Source: an uncultured Bacillota bacterium (lineage in GTDB: Bacteria; Bacillota; Clostridia; Christensenellales; Borkfalkiaceae). From it: a stretch of 64,000 nt of DNA. Shown here one piece after another: positions 42,747 to 50,204 of this stretch. The stretch covers positions 1 through 64,000 of the forward strand of contig CASDTU010000079.1 in the NCBI GenBank assembly GCA_949283775.1, in the 5' to 3' direction. Position numbers and translations under genes: made by a program. The first letter of the stretch is position 1; the number at the start of each line of letters is the position of its first letter. The notes beneath the pieces were generated by a model, which did not search any database, was not told the DNA's origin, and saw nothing but the letters and a program-made list of their open reading frames with translations.

Positions 42747-43660
42747 TGGCTGATTTAAGCGTAAAAGTTTGCGGAGTACTTTTCAAAAATCCTGTCATTG
42801 CGGCGAGCGGTACTTTTGGATTCGGCAAAGAATTTAATGAAATTTATGATATCGGAGCGCTCGGAGGTATCAGTACGAAAGGCCTGACACTTGAACCTCG
42901 GCTTGGAAACGCTACTCCCCGCATTGCGGAAGGGCATGGAGTGATTCTAAATTCGGTCGGCTTGCAAAATCCGGGCGTAGATCGTTTTTTGGCGGAAGAC
43001 TTAGATTTTTTAAAAGCGTCGGGCACGGTCATAATCGCAAATGTCGCAGGGAAAACGTTGGAAGATTATGCGCAGATCTGTGCGAAGCTGGACGGGAAAG
43101 TGGATATGATCGAGCTCAATATTTCCTGCCCGAATGTTCGCTGCGGAGGCATGGCGTTCGGAATTCGGCCGGAAAGCGTCGAGTCGGTTACGAAATCTGC
43201 GAAGAGTCAGCTGAAAAAAACGCCGCTTATAGTGAAGCTGTCTCCGAATGTTGAAAATATAGCCGTCAATGCGTTAGCGGCGGAAAAGGGCGGGGCGGAC
43301 TGTGTTTCGCTGATCAATACTTTGACCGGCATGGTGATCGATATTGAAAATCGCAGGCCTTTGCTTGCAAATAATACTGGCGGAGTATCCGGAGCCGGCA
43401 TCAAGCCGATTGCGATTCGGATGGTTTACGAGGTTTGCCGCGCAGTCTCGATACCGGTCATCGGTATGGGCGGCATTACTTGCGCCGAAGATGCGTTGGA
43501 GTTTATTATTGCCGGTGCGAGCGCAGTGCAGGTGGGAACTGCCAATTTTACGGATACGATGGCGATGCCTAAAATTATTTCCGGTTTGAATAAATGGCTC
43601 GATGAAAGGAAAATACCGAATCTTTCTTCTCTGCGCGGCACATTGACCGTCAACGGATGA
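42746..43660 (+). CDS. pyrD: Dihydroorotate dehydrogenase B, catalytic subunit
   Basis: A 304-residue FMN enzyme of the TIM-barrel class 1B. Markers are PVIAASGTFGFGKEF, NSVGLQNPGV, LNISCPNVRCGGMAFG (catalytic Cys region), LIVKLSPNV and the FMN-phosphate loop IGMGGI...GASAVQVGTANF. It is the last gene of pyrRBCEFKD and is followed by a strong terminator. carA/carB are not in the window. Confidence 0.97.
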   Translation: MADLSVKVCGVLFKNPVIAASGTFGFGKEFNEIYDIGALGGISTKGLTLEPRLGNATPRIAEGHGVILNSVGLQNPGVDRFLAEDLDFLKASGTVIIANVAGKTLEDYAQICAKLDGKVDMIELNISCPNVRCGGMAFGIRPESVESVTKSAKSQLKKTPLIVKLSPNVENIAVNALAAEKGGADCVSLINTLTGMVIDIENRRPLLANNTGGVSGAGIKPIAIRMVYEVCRAVSIPVIGMGGITCAEDALEFIIAGASAVQVGTANFTDTMAMPKIISGLNKWLDERKIPNLSSLRGTLTVNG

Positions 43661-43705
43661 CGGTGGAAATCGGTAAATAATTCATCGTTTGAGAATTATA
43701 GGTAG

Positions 43706-43750
43706 ACAGCGGCGCAGCCTTTTTAAAGGCTGCGCCGCTGTTATTTTGTT
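43706..43750 (+). terminator. Terminator of the pyr operon
   Basis: CAGCGGCGCAGCCTTT and AAAGGCTGCGCCGCTG form a perfect 16-bp stem with a TTT-type loop, followed by TTATTTTG. Confidence 0.92.
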
Positions 43751-43915
43751 TTAATTTACGAAAAAATTTTTCATTGATATGTTTGCCTTTGCGCCTGCTG
43801 CCGTAAAGCTGCGGACACGCAACGGCTTTGATCGCTGCCGCAAAAAGTTAAAACATTTTTTTACAGAAGTTTTTAAAGATATTTTTTTATATTGAGATTT
43901 TAAAGTATATTTTTG

Positions 43916-43947
43916 TTTAAAGAGTTTCAAATTTAAAGAGTTTCAAA
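43916..43947. repeat. Perfect 16-bp tandem duplication at the deacetylase stop
   Basis: TTTAAAGAGTTTCAAA occurs twice in direct succession (43916-43931, 43932-43947). On the reverse strand one copy encodes the last residues and stop of the deacetylase (FETL, stop), and the other repeats the same codons just after it. Confidence 0.9.
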
Positions 43948-44622
43948 AAAATAATTTTGGGACCGATAATACCTGATCAATTTCGGCAGACAGCGGATGG
44001 TGGCTTTATAGCCTACGCCGTCGTGAAGGAGTAAAATAATTTTATTTTTTCCTTTGGAAGAGTTGATCGCATTTTTAAAAAGCTCTTCGGGGGAAGCGTT
44101 CTGGGAGACGGCGTCTTCGACAGAAGCATTCCAATCGTAGTAGTGATAGCCGGCGTTTAAAACGCTCGCGATCAGCTTTTTGCTTAATGAAAAGGATCCC
44201 CCGGGAAAGCGGTATAAGGTCGTTGAAAAATCCGGTAAAACGTTTTGGATCGCAACTTTGCATTTTTGAATATCGTTTAATAAAGCATCGGACGAAGCAT
44301 AAATATTTTTATATTCATGTGAATAGGTATGAATGCCGATGGCGTGTCCTTCTGTATGGATGCGCCTTATAATATCTTCTCTGTTTTTAATTTGTTTCCC
44401 GATCACGAAAAAAGTGGCGTGGATTTTTTCTTTTTTTAAAATGTCTAAAATTTTAGGGGTGGTCGAATCCGTGGGGCCGTCGTCAAAAGTTAAACAGATC
44501 GTTTTGACGGGATCGGGAATGCTTTTTGCTTGCGGGCAAATCGTCGGATAACTCCAAACAATGGCGGCATAAAGGAGTAAAAGAGCGATCAGGCCGCATC
44601 GGCAGGAAAGAGAATAACGTTT
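43933..44622 (-). CDS. Polysaccharide deacetylase
   Basis: A 229-residue NodB-type carbohydrate esterase. An N-terminal hydrophobic segment (residues about 9-27, CGLIALLLLYAAIVWSY) suggests secretion or anchoring. The NodB blocks are TICLTFDDGPTD (metal and base Asp), HAIGIHTYSHEY (His-x3-His), LYRFPGGSF and LLHDGV near the end. Relatives act on peptidoglycan or chitin-like sugars, including PdaA/PdaB of spore formers. ATG 44622 is chosen because it directly precedes the signal sequence. A TTG at 44664 would add 14 residues, and neither has a clear ribosome binding site. Confidence 0.9.
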   Translation of the reverse strand, partial: KRYSLSCRCGLIALLLLYAAIVWSYPTICPQAKSIPDPVKTICLTFDDGPTDSTTPKILDILKKEKIHATFFVIGKQIKNREDIIRRIHTEGHAIGIHTYSHEYKNIYASSDALLNDIQKCKVAIQNVLPDFSTTLYRFPGGSFSLSKKLIASVLNAGYHYYDWNASVEDAVSQNASPEELFKNAINSSKGKNKIILLLHDGVGYKATIRCLPKLIRYYRSQNYFFETL

Positions 44623-44680
44623 CATAAAGGTAGTTTGTGCGGAAAGTTTTTTTAAATTCTGCAAAACAGGAATTCAAGGT

Positions 44681-44778
44681 TTTTATTTTGTAAATCGAGA
44701 ACGTGAATTTTGATTTTGTAAAACGGCAAATACAAATTTTTATTTTGTGATTTGGGAAATGTAAATTTTCATTTTTGA
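44681..44778. repeat. Degenerate tandem repeat, 4 copies of about 29 bp
   Basis: The core TTTTNATTTTGT starts at 44681, 44709, 44738 and (diverged) 44767. Between them come GTAAA-type A-rich stretches. It lies upstream of the deacetylase gene and before the trpB leader. Confidence 0.6.
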
Positions 44779-44897
44779 AAAAATTATCATTTGTATTCGG
44801 ATCGCTTTTCGGAAAAGCTGCCGCTTCGGTAAAAATCCGCAAACGTTGCGCGAAAAAAAATGATTGAAAAAACAAAAATATTTTTGCAAAAAAACAG

Positions 44898-44926
44898 TTG
44901 ACAAACAAAAAATGGTGTGCTATTCT
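44898..44926 (+). promoter_or_regulatory. Promoter of the trpB T-box leader
   Basis: TTGACA (44898-44903), 17 bases, TATTCT (44921-44926). Confidence 0.75.
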
Positions 44927-44932
44927 AAATAA

Positions 44933-45200
44933 AACCGATGAAGTAAAGTAGTAGCCGGCTATTGCGAATTTTCAGAGAGTCTCTGGCGGTGGGATAGAGG
45001 CAGTTTGACGTTTGGTGAATGGATTACGGAGGGCGGGAGCGAAAGTTTCAGTAGTTTCCGACGTGGCTTTCACGTTACAGGAAGAGGATATGATAGTATC
45101 CGGAAAGAGTCGATCGATATTCAGAAAGGAATATTCGTTTCGAGAATTTGGGTGGCAACACGATTTTATTCGTCCCAAGCGAATAGGATCGTGTTTTTTT
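44933..45200 (+). ncRNA. T-box riboswitch, tryptophan type, upstream of trpB
   Basis: The leader has Stem I with the AGTA motif (about 44946-44952) and AGAGAGT (44974-44980). A likely specifier TGG follows (45020-45022, context GAATGGATTACGG), and the T-box sequence TTTGGGTGGCAACACG is at 45147-45162. A terminator closes it. Uncharged tRNA-Trp would bind the specifier and the GGTGG-containing bulge to form the antiterminator. The gene controlled is trpB, which fits the TGG specifier. The specifier position is my inference from the base-helix pairing CCG/CGG. Confidence 0.87.
45159..45200 (+). terminator. T-box terminator of the trpB leader
   Basis: CACGAT-TT-TATTCG (45159-45172) pairs with CGAATA-GG-ATCGTG (45180-45193, two G-T pairs), followed by seven T. 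The 5' arm overlaps the T-box sequence, as required for switching. Confidence 0.88.
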
Positions 45201-45231
45201 ATTGTAAAAATTGAAATTGGAGGTAGGAACA

Positions 45232-46614
45232 ATGGCAAAACAAGAAATCCCGTACAAAATTTATTTATCAGAAGATGAGCTGCCGAAAAAATGGTATAAT
45301 ATAAAAGCCGCGATGAAATCGCAGCATGAACCTTTTTTAAATCCGGCAACGGGTAAGCCCTGCACGGCAGACGATCTGCGTCCGGTTTTTTGTGATGAAT
45401 GTATCGAACAGGAATTAAATTGCACAGATCTGTATATTGACATTCCGGAAGAGATCCGCAATTTTTATAAAATGTATCGTCCCTCGCCGCTTGTCCGCGC
45501 ATATTGTTTGGAAAAGGCGCTGGGTACTCCTGCCGAAATTTATTATAAATTTGAAGGCAACAACACGTCCGGTTCGCATAAATTGAACTCTGCGGTGGCG
45601 CAGGCGTATTATGCAAAAAAGCAGGGGCTGAAATCGATCACGACGGAAACGGGAGCGGGACAATGGGGAACCGCGCTTTCGATGGCGGCCGCGTATTTTG
45701 ATTTGGATCTTACGGTTTATATGGTAAAGGTATCCGGCGAGCAGAAGCCGCACAGAAGAGAAGTGATGCGCACCTATGGCGCAAACGTGATCCTGTCGCC
45801 GTCCGATACGACGGAAGCCGGCCGTAAGATATTAAGAGAATTTCCGGGGACGGGCGGATCGCTCGGATGCGCGATCAGCGAGGCGGTGGAACGGGCGGTT
45901 ACGTCGGATTCCTGCCGCTACGTGCTCGGAAGCGTTTTGGATCATGTGGTACTGCACCAGTCGGTCATCGGTCTGGAAAGCAAAGCTGCCATGGAAAAAT
46001 ACGGCGTAGCGCCGGATATGATCATCGGCTGCTGCGGCGGCGGTTCGAACTTTGGCGGGCTGATCGCGCCGTTTATGGGGGATAAGATCGCAGGGAAGAA
46101 CGACATCGAATTTATCGGTGTAGAGCCTGCAAGCTGTCCTTCTTTAACGCGCGGCAGATATGCCTATGATTTTTGCGACAGTGCGCGAATCACGCCGCTC
46201 GCGAAGATGTATACGCTCGGCTGCGGGTTCATGCCTTCGGCGAACCATGCGGGAGGACTTCGGTATCACGGAATGAGTCCGATCGTTTCGAAGCTGTATC
46301 ATGAAGGCTATATGCGCGCGGTGGCGGTGGAGCAGACAAAAGTATTTGAGGCGGCGCAGATGTTTGCGCGGATCGAAGGGATACTGCCTGCGCCCGAATC
46401 GAGCCATGCGATTCGCGTTGCGATCGATGAGGCGCTTCGCTGCAAAGAGACGGGTGAAAAGAAGAAGATCCTGTTCGGGTTGACCGGGACCGGCTATTTT
46501 GATATGTCGGCGTATAAACAGTTCAACGACGGAACAATGCAGGACACGATACCGGACGATGCCGCTTTGGAGCGCGGCTTTGCGACGATTCCGCAAGTTC
46601 AGGAGAATATTTAA
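45232..46614 (+). CDS. trpB2: Tryptophan synthase beta-like protein, TrpB2 type
   Basis: A 460-residue PLP enzyme that condenses indole with serine. The PLP lysine is Lys117 in NTSGSHKLNSAVAQA. The catalytic Glu region is TTETGAGQWGTALS, and the phosphate loop GCCGGGSNFGG is clear. The length (about 450) and motifs such as RPSPLVRAYCLEKALGTPAE are those of the TrpB2 branch, which does not pair with TrpA. No trpA or other trp gene is nearby, so indole salvage is likely. RBS GGAGG precedes ATG 45232. Expression is controlled by a Trp T-box. Confidence 0.95.
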   Translation: MAKQEIPYKIYLSEDELPKKWYNIKAAMKSQHEPFLNPATGKPCTADDLRPVFCDECIEQELNCTDLYIDIPEEIRNFYKMYRPSPLVRAYCLEKALGTPAEIYYKFEGNNTSGSHKLNSAVAQAYYAKKQGLKSITTETGAGQWGTALSMAAAYFDLDLTVYMVKVSGEQKPHRREVMRTYGANVILSPSDTTEAGRKILREFPGTGGSLGCAISEAVERAVTSDSCRYVLGSVLDHVVLHQSVIGLESKAAMEKYGVAPDMIIGCCGGGSNFGGLIAPFMGDKIAGKNDIEFIGVEPASCPSLTRGRYAYDFCDSARITPLAKMYTLGCGFMPSANHAGGLRYHGMSPIVSKLYHEGYMRAVAVEQTKVFEAAQMFARIEGILPAPESSHAIRVAIDEALRCKETGEKKKILFGLTGTGYFDMSAYKQFNDGTMQDTIPDDAALERGFATIPQVQENI

Positions 46615-46622
46615 AAAAATCG

Positions 46623-46651
46623 TTTACTTTTGCAGGTAAAAATGCTATACT
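46623..46651 (+). promoter_or_regulatory. Promoter of galM
   Basis: TTTACT (46623-46628), 17 bases, TATACT (46646-46651). The -10 box is inside the left arm of the long palindrome at 46645-46687. Confidence 0.6.
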
Positions 46652-46687
46652 AAAGGGGAAAACATATCGTTTTCCCCTTTAGTATAG
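46645..46687. promoter_or_regulatory. Long perfect inverted repeat over the galM promoter
   Basis: CTATACTAAAGGGGAAAAC and GTTTTCCCCTTTAGTATAG are perfect 19-bp arms around ATATC. It may be an operator (it covers the -10 box), or a terminator for trpB2 lacking a T-tract. Confidence 0.7.
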
Positions 46688-46725
46688 GGAGAAAAATCAG
46701 CGAATCAGGGTGAAGGAGAAAAAAG

Positions 46726-47781
46726 ATGATACATACGAGCGTATTCGGTAAAACGTCGGACGGGCGCAACGTCCTTGTATTCAAAATAAAAGACGGCGCA
46801 AACGAAGTGACGATTTTAAATTTGGGTGGGATCATTCAGTCTTTAAAAGTAGCGGATAAAGACGGAAAACCGGTCGACGTGGTTTTAGGCTACAACGATG
46901 TTGCCTCCTATGAAAACAATGACGGATATTTGGGCGCCTTGATCGGAAGGTTCGGAAACCGGATCGAAAAGGGGCGTCTGGTGCTTGACGGCGTAGAATA
47001 TTCGTTGGCGTGCAACGAGAGAGGAAATCATTTGCACGGTGGAATCGAGGGTTTTAATAAAAAAATATGGAATCATGTTTTTGACGGGCCGGACGGAAAT
47101 ATATTGGAGCTGAGCATGACAAGTCCGGACGGGGAAGAAAATTATCCCGGGAATTTGCGCGTGCAGGTACGCTATACGCTTGTAAACGGGGAGCTTCGCA
47201 TTGAATATATGGCGATGTCGGACAAAAAGACGGCGATCAATCTGACGAATCACGCATATTTTAATTTGGACGGGGAAGGCCGCGGGAGCGTGCTCGATAC
47301 GTTTTTGCAGATCGATGCGGACCGCGTGATTCCGTCGGATGAATTTTTGATCCCGCACGGCGATTTTAAAGACGTTGCGGGTACGCCGTTTGATTTCCGG
47401 AAAGGCAGGCGCATCGGGGAAAAAATTGCCGATACGGATGATGCGGACATTCGAAACGGAGACGGCTATGATATTTGCTTTGTTTGCAATAAGGCGCAGA
47501 ATGAATATGCCAAAATTGCGGAAGCGGAAGCAGGAGATTCGGGTATCGTGATGGAAGTGTTTACGGATATGCCTGCCGTGCAGCTCTATACGGGGAACGG
47601 TTTGAAGCAGGACGGAAAATCCGGACATTATTCCCGTTACAGCGGCTTTTGTATGGAAACGCAGTTTATTCCCAACAGCGTGAACTGTCCTTCGTATGCG
47701 GCGCTCGGCGATCCCGTCTATGATAAAAATAAAATTTATCACTTTACGACTGCCTATCGGTTTTCGGTAAATAAGGAATAA
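46726..47781 (+). CDS. galM: Aldose 1-epimerase (galactose mutarotase)
   Basis: A 351-residue mutarotase. The sugar-binding and catalytic blocks are visible: GNRIEKGRLVLDG, NERGNHLHGGIEGF (His), NLTNHAYFNLDGEG (catalytic His), NGDGYDICFV and CMETQFIPNSVNCP with the catalytic Glu. It interconverts alpha- and beta-hexoses. No other gal gene is adjacent, so the pathway link is open. RBS AAGGAG lies before the ATG. The stop region contains a small direct repeat, AAGGAATAAACGGC twice (47773-47800). Confidence 0.95.
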   Translation: MIHTSVFGKTSDGRNVLVFKIKDGANEVTILNLGGIIQSLKVADKDGKPVDVVLGYNDVASYENNDGYLGALIGRFGNRIEKGRLVLDGVEYSLACNERGNHLHGGIEGFNKKIWNHVFDGPDGNILELSMTSPDGEENYPGNLRVQVRYTLVNGELRIEYMAMSDKKTAINLTNHAYFNLDGEGRGSVLDTFLQIDADRVIPSDEFLIPHGDFKDVAGTPFDFRKGRRIGEKIADTDDADIRNGDGYDICFVCNKAQNEYAKIAEAEAGDSGIVMEVFTDMPAVQLYTGNGLKQDGKSGHYSRYSGFCMETQFIPNSVNCPSYAALGDPVYDKNKIYHFTTAYRFSVNKE

Positions 47782-47867
47782 ACGGCAAGGAATAAACGGC
47801 GCGGATTGAGATCCGATCTTTTCGTAAAAATTATAAAATTCAGGAATAGAAAGCAAAAGGTTGCGGT

Positions 47868-48404
47868 ATGAAATATTTAATAGCATCGGATATACACGGT
47901 TCAAAGTATTATGCGGAAAAAGTGGTGGAACGCTTTGAAGCGGAAAAAGCGGATAAGTTGTTTATTTTAGGCGATCTATACAATCACGGTCCGCGAAACC
48001 CTCTTCCCCGAGAATACGATCCGATGGGGGTAGCAAAAATTTTCAATTCCGTCACGGATCGATTGGTCGTGCTCAAAGGGAATTGCGACAGCGATGTGGA
48101 CACCTATATTTCGGATTTTGAGTTCGTGGCGGAGGCATGGCTGGAAAGCGGGAATAAAATGATATTGCTGCAACACGGCGATCGATATTGCATAGATAAA
48201 TTGCCCAAGGGGAAGACGGATGCGCTGATTTACGGCCATTACCACACGGGTTTTATCAAGGAGAAAGACGGTATAACGGTGGGAAACTGCGGTTCTGTTT
48301 CTCTCCCGAAAGACGGAACGGCCAACAGCTACATGATCGTGGAAGACGGTGCGATCACTTTGAAAGATATCAGCGGAACTGAACTGTGTTATAAGAAAAT
48401 CTAA
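47868..48404 (+). CDS. yfcE: YfcE-type metallophosphodiesterase
   Basis: A 178-residue calcineurin-like phosphodiesterase of the YfcE/MJ0936 group. Motifs are SDIHGS (metal Asp/His), LGDLYNHGPRN, KGNCDSDVD (Asn, with Cys/Asp in place of HD, as in YfcE), LQHGDRY and YGHYHTG. It is cytoplasmic, and family members hydrolyse small phosphodiesters in vitro. It follows galM by 86 bases and may share its transcript. Confidence 0.9.
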   Translation: MKYLIASDIHGSKYYAEKVVERFEAEKADKLFILGDLYNHGPRNPLPREYDPMGVAKIFNSVTDRLVVLKGNCDSDVDTYISDFEFVAEAWLESGNKMILLQHGDRYCIDKLPKGKTDALIYGHYHTGFIKEKDGITVGNCGSVSLPKDGTANSYMIVEDGAITLKDISGTELCYKKI

Positions 48405-48501
48405 ACCTTCGGCGGCGCTTTAATGGATTACGTTTGCTTGACTTTTGAAAGGAATACGGCTAAACTTTATACTGAAATTTGAAACGAAAGGAGCATATCT
48501 T

Positions 48502-49482
48502 ATGCAAAAAATACGTTTGGGCATCGTTGGTTACGGTAATTTGGGTAGAGGCGTGCAGCTTGCTGCCACGCAGAATCCGGATATGGAAGTTGTGGCGGTT
48601 TTCACAAGAAGGGATCCTGCTTCCGTAAATACGGTCATTCCTGTAAAGGTGGAAAAGTACGAATCTATGCGCGACTATGTCGGCAAGGTCGACGTGATGA
48701 TCTTGTGCGGCGGCAGCGCAACGGACCTGCCTGTGCAGTCGGTTGAAATTATTCGTATGTTCAATACGGTGGACAGCTTTGATACGCACGCAAAGATCCC
48801 CGCCTATTATGAAGCTCTCAACAAAGAGGGGAAAGCGTCCGGAAAACTCGGTGCAATGAGTATCGGATGGGATCCGGGCTTGTTTTCTCTGGCGAGGATT
48901 TATTTCGGCGCTGCGCTGAATGAAGGCAGCACCTATACGTTTTGGGGCAAAGGCGTCAGCCAGGGGCACAGCGATGCGATACGTCGCGTTGAAGGCGTTT
49001 TGGATGCCCGCCAGTATACGGTTCCTGTTGAAAGCGCGTTGCAGCGGGTTCGCAGCGGTGAAAATCCGCAGCTTTCCACGCGCGAAAAACATACGCGCGA
49101 GTGCTATGTCGTGGCAAAAGAGGGCGCCGATCTGAAGAGAATCGAAAAGGAAATAAAAGAAATGCCCAATTATTTTGCGGATTATGACACGACGGTGCAT
49201 TTTATTTCCGAAGAGGAGCTCAAAAAGAATCATAGCGGAATTCCGCACGGCGGATTGGTGATCCGCAGCGGAAAATCGGCGGCTGACAATAAATTTTTGA
49301 TGGAGTTCTCTTTAAAACTTGACAGCAATCCGGAATTTACGTCGAGTATTTTGGTGGCGTATGCGAGAGCGGTTTACCGTATGCATGCCGAAGGAAAATG
49401 CGGCGCGGTTACGGCTTTTGATATTGCTCCGAAATATTTGTCTTTATTATCGGAAGAAGAACAGAGAAAACAGCTTTTGTAA
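48502..49482 (+). CDS. ddh: meso-Diaminopimelate D-dehydrogenase
   Basis: A 326-residue NADPH-dependent enzyme of the one-step lysine/peptidoglycan route (tetrahydrodipicolinate to meso-DAP). The Rossmann motif is LGIVGYGNLGRGVQ, followed by FTRRDP, LCGGSATDLPVQ, VDSFDTHAKIPAYY and SIGWDPGLFSLARIY, all typical of Ddh. The start is ATG 48502 with AAAGGAG upstream; a longer in-frame reading from 48445 has no site. A hairpin terminator follows. Confidence 0.96.
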   Translation: MQKIRLGIVGYGNLGRGVQLAATQNPDMEVVAVFTRRDPASVNTVIPVKVEKYESMRDYVGKVDVMILCGGSATDLPVQSVEIIRMFNTVDSFDTHAKIPAYYEALNKEGKASGKLGAMSIGWDPGLFSLARIYFGAALNEGSTYTFWGKGVSQGHSDAIRRVEGVLDARQYTVPVESALQRVRSGENPQLSTREKHTRECYVVAKEGADLKRIEKEIKEMPNYFADYDTTVHFISEEELKKNHSGIPHGGLVIRSGKSAADNKFLMEFSLKLDSNPEFTSSILVAYARAVYRMHAEGKCGAVTAFDIAPKYLSLLSEEEQRKQLL

Positions 49483-49491
49483 AATTAGTTG

Positions 49492-49520
49492 ATGCCGCGT
49501 TTTTACGCGGCATATTTTTT
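49492..49520 (+). terminator. Intrinsic terminator after ddh
   Basis: ATGCCGCGT and ACGCGGCAT form a perfect 9-bp stem with a TTTT loop, followed by ATTTTTT. Confidence 0.88.
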
Positions 49521-49710
49521 GCGCGATCGAAGCGATTGTATTGCACGTTTGGGGCAGGACAGCCGCGGACGCGGGGAGTAAAAGCTGCGGCGAAAGGGAA
49601 AAAGCGGCGGTGCCAAAAACATTATCCCAAACGGAATATATATATGAAATCTGCGTCTATACAATTGATTGCGCCGTTTGAGCCTATGCCAAAAAGTGCG
49701 CCGATTGACT
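49521..49710. other. Intergenic stretch with degenerate repeat relatives
   Basis: No gene. The last 60 bases contain diverged relatives of the 30-bp unit that becomes regular at 49711 (for example CTATACAATTGATTGCGCCG near 49652). Confidence 0.4.
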
Positions 49711-49800
49711 TATGCAAAATAAACTGATCGTTTGCGTTTATACAAAAAATAAACTCACCGTTTGCGCCTATACAAAAAATAAACTGATCATTTGCGCCGA
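49711..49800. repeat. Tandem repeat, 3 copies of exactly 30 bp
   Basis: Units at 49711-49740, 49741-49770 and 49771-49800 share TACAAAAAATAAACTGATCG followed by TTTGCGCC-type ends. Both strands stay open and give 10-residue repeats, but no ribosome binding site supports translation. It lies 90 bases before the pfl promoter. Confidence 0.85.
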
Positions 49801-49888
49801 ATACAAACGTTCCTTTTTGCAAGAGCATTTTTTCAAATCGTTTTTTAGGCTAAATTTTGAAATAATTACAAATTTCCTGTCGATTTTG

Positions 49889-49917
49889 TTGACAAAGACG
49901 GCAGGATGGATTATACT
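49889..49917 (+). promoter_or_regulatory. Promoter of the ZTP-riboswitch/pfl transcript
   Basis: TTGACA (49889-49894), 17 bases, TATACT (49912-49917). Confidence 0.82.
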
Positions 49918-49965
49918 AAATCTGTAAAAAATCTGTGTGTTGCTACAAGATATTGTATAGATACG

Positions 49966-50043
49966 AAAAAACTTTTCGCGACTGGTGGATTAGCAGGAAA
50001 CTGCGGGGGAACGGAAAGTGATTTTGCCGACCACCTGGGCAGT
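49966..50043 (+). ncRNA. ZTP (pfl-motif) riboswitch
   Basis: The conserved blocks are present in order: GCGACTGGTGG (49978-49988), a CTGCGGGGGAACGG segment (50001-50014) and the 3' signature GCCGACCACCTGGGCA (50026-50041). TGGTGG can pair with CCACC. These are the hallmark nucleotides of the pfl motif, which senses ZMP/ZTP (AICAR nucleotides). It stands between a promoter and pflB, one of its named contexts. The 3' end overlaps a terminator stem. Confidence 0.9.
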
Positions 50044-50069
50044 TGATTTTCGGCTGCGCAGGTTTTTTT
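50033..50069 (+). terminator. Terminator arm of the ZTP riboswitch
   Basis: ACCTGGGCAG (50033-50042) pairs with CTGCGCAGGT (50054-50063, one mismatch), followed by seven T. The 5' arm is the 3' part of the aptamer, so ligand binding should prevent termination. Confidence 0.85.
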
Positions 50070-50204
50070 ATTGTCAAAAAAAAGGCGCGCTTTAATTTTT
50101 TGCGTTGTATTGCAAAAAGTGTTCTGTCGCCGAAAACAAAACGCGGCAAACGGTTTGCGGTGTTTTAAAAAAAAGAATTTGATTTACAAAACGGGAGGCT
50201 GAGG

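Noticed and set aside
12501..49800. CRISPR array
   Set aside because: The 30-bp units at 12501 and 49711 are directly adjacent without spacers, only three copies each, and there are no cas genes.
49622..49828. Reverse-strand ORF with GAN-x-x-FIFCI repeats
   Set aside because: Same reason: a 30-bp array gives 10-residue repeats in any open frame, and no Shine-Dalgarno precedes it.
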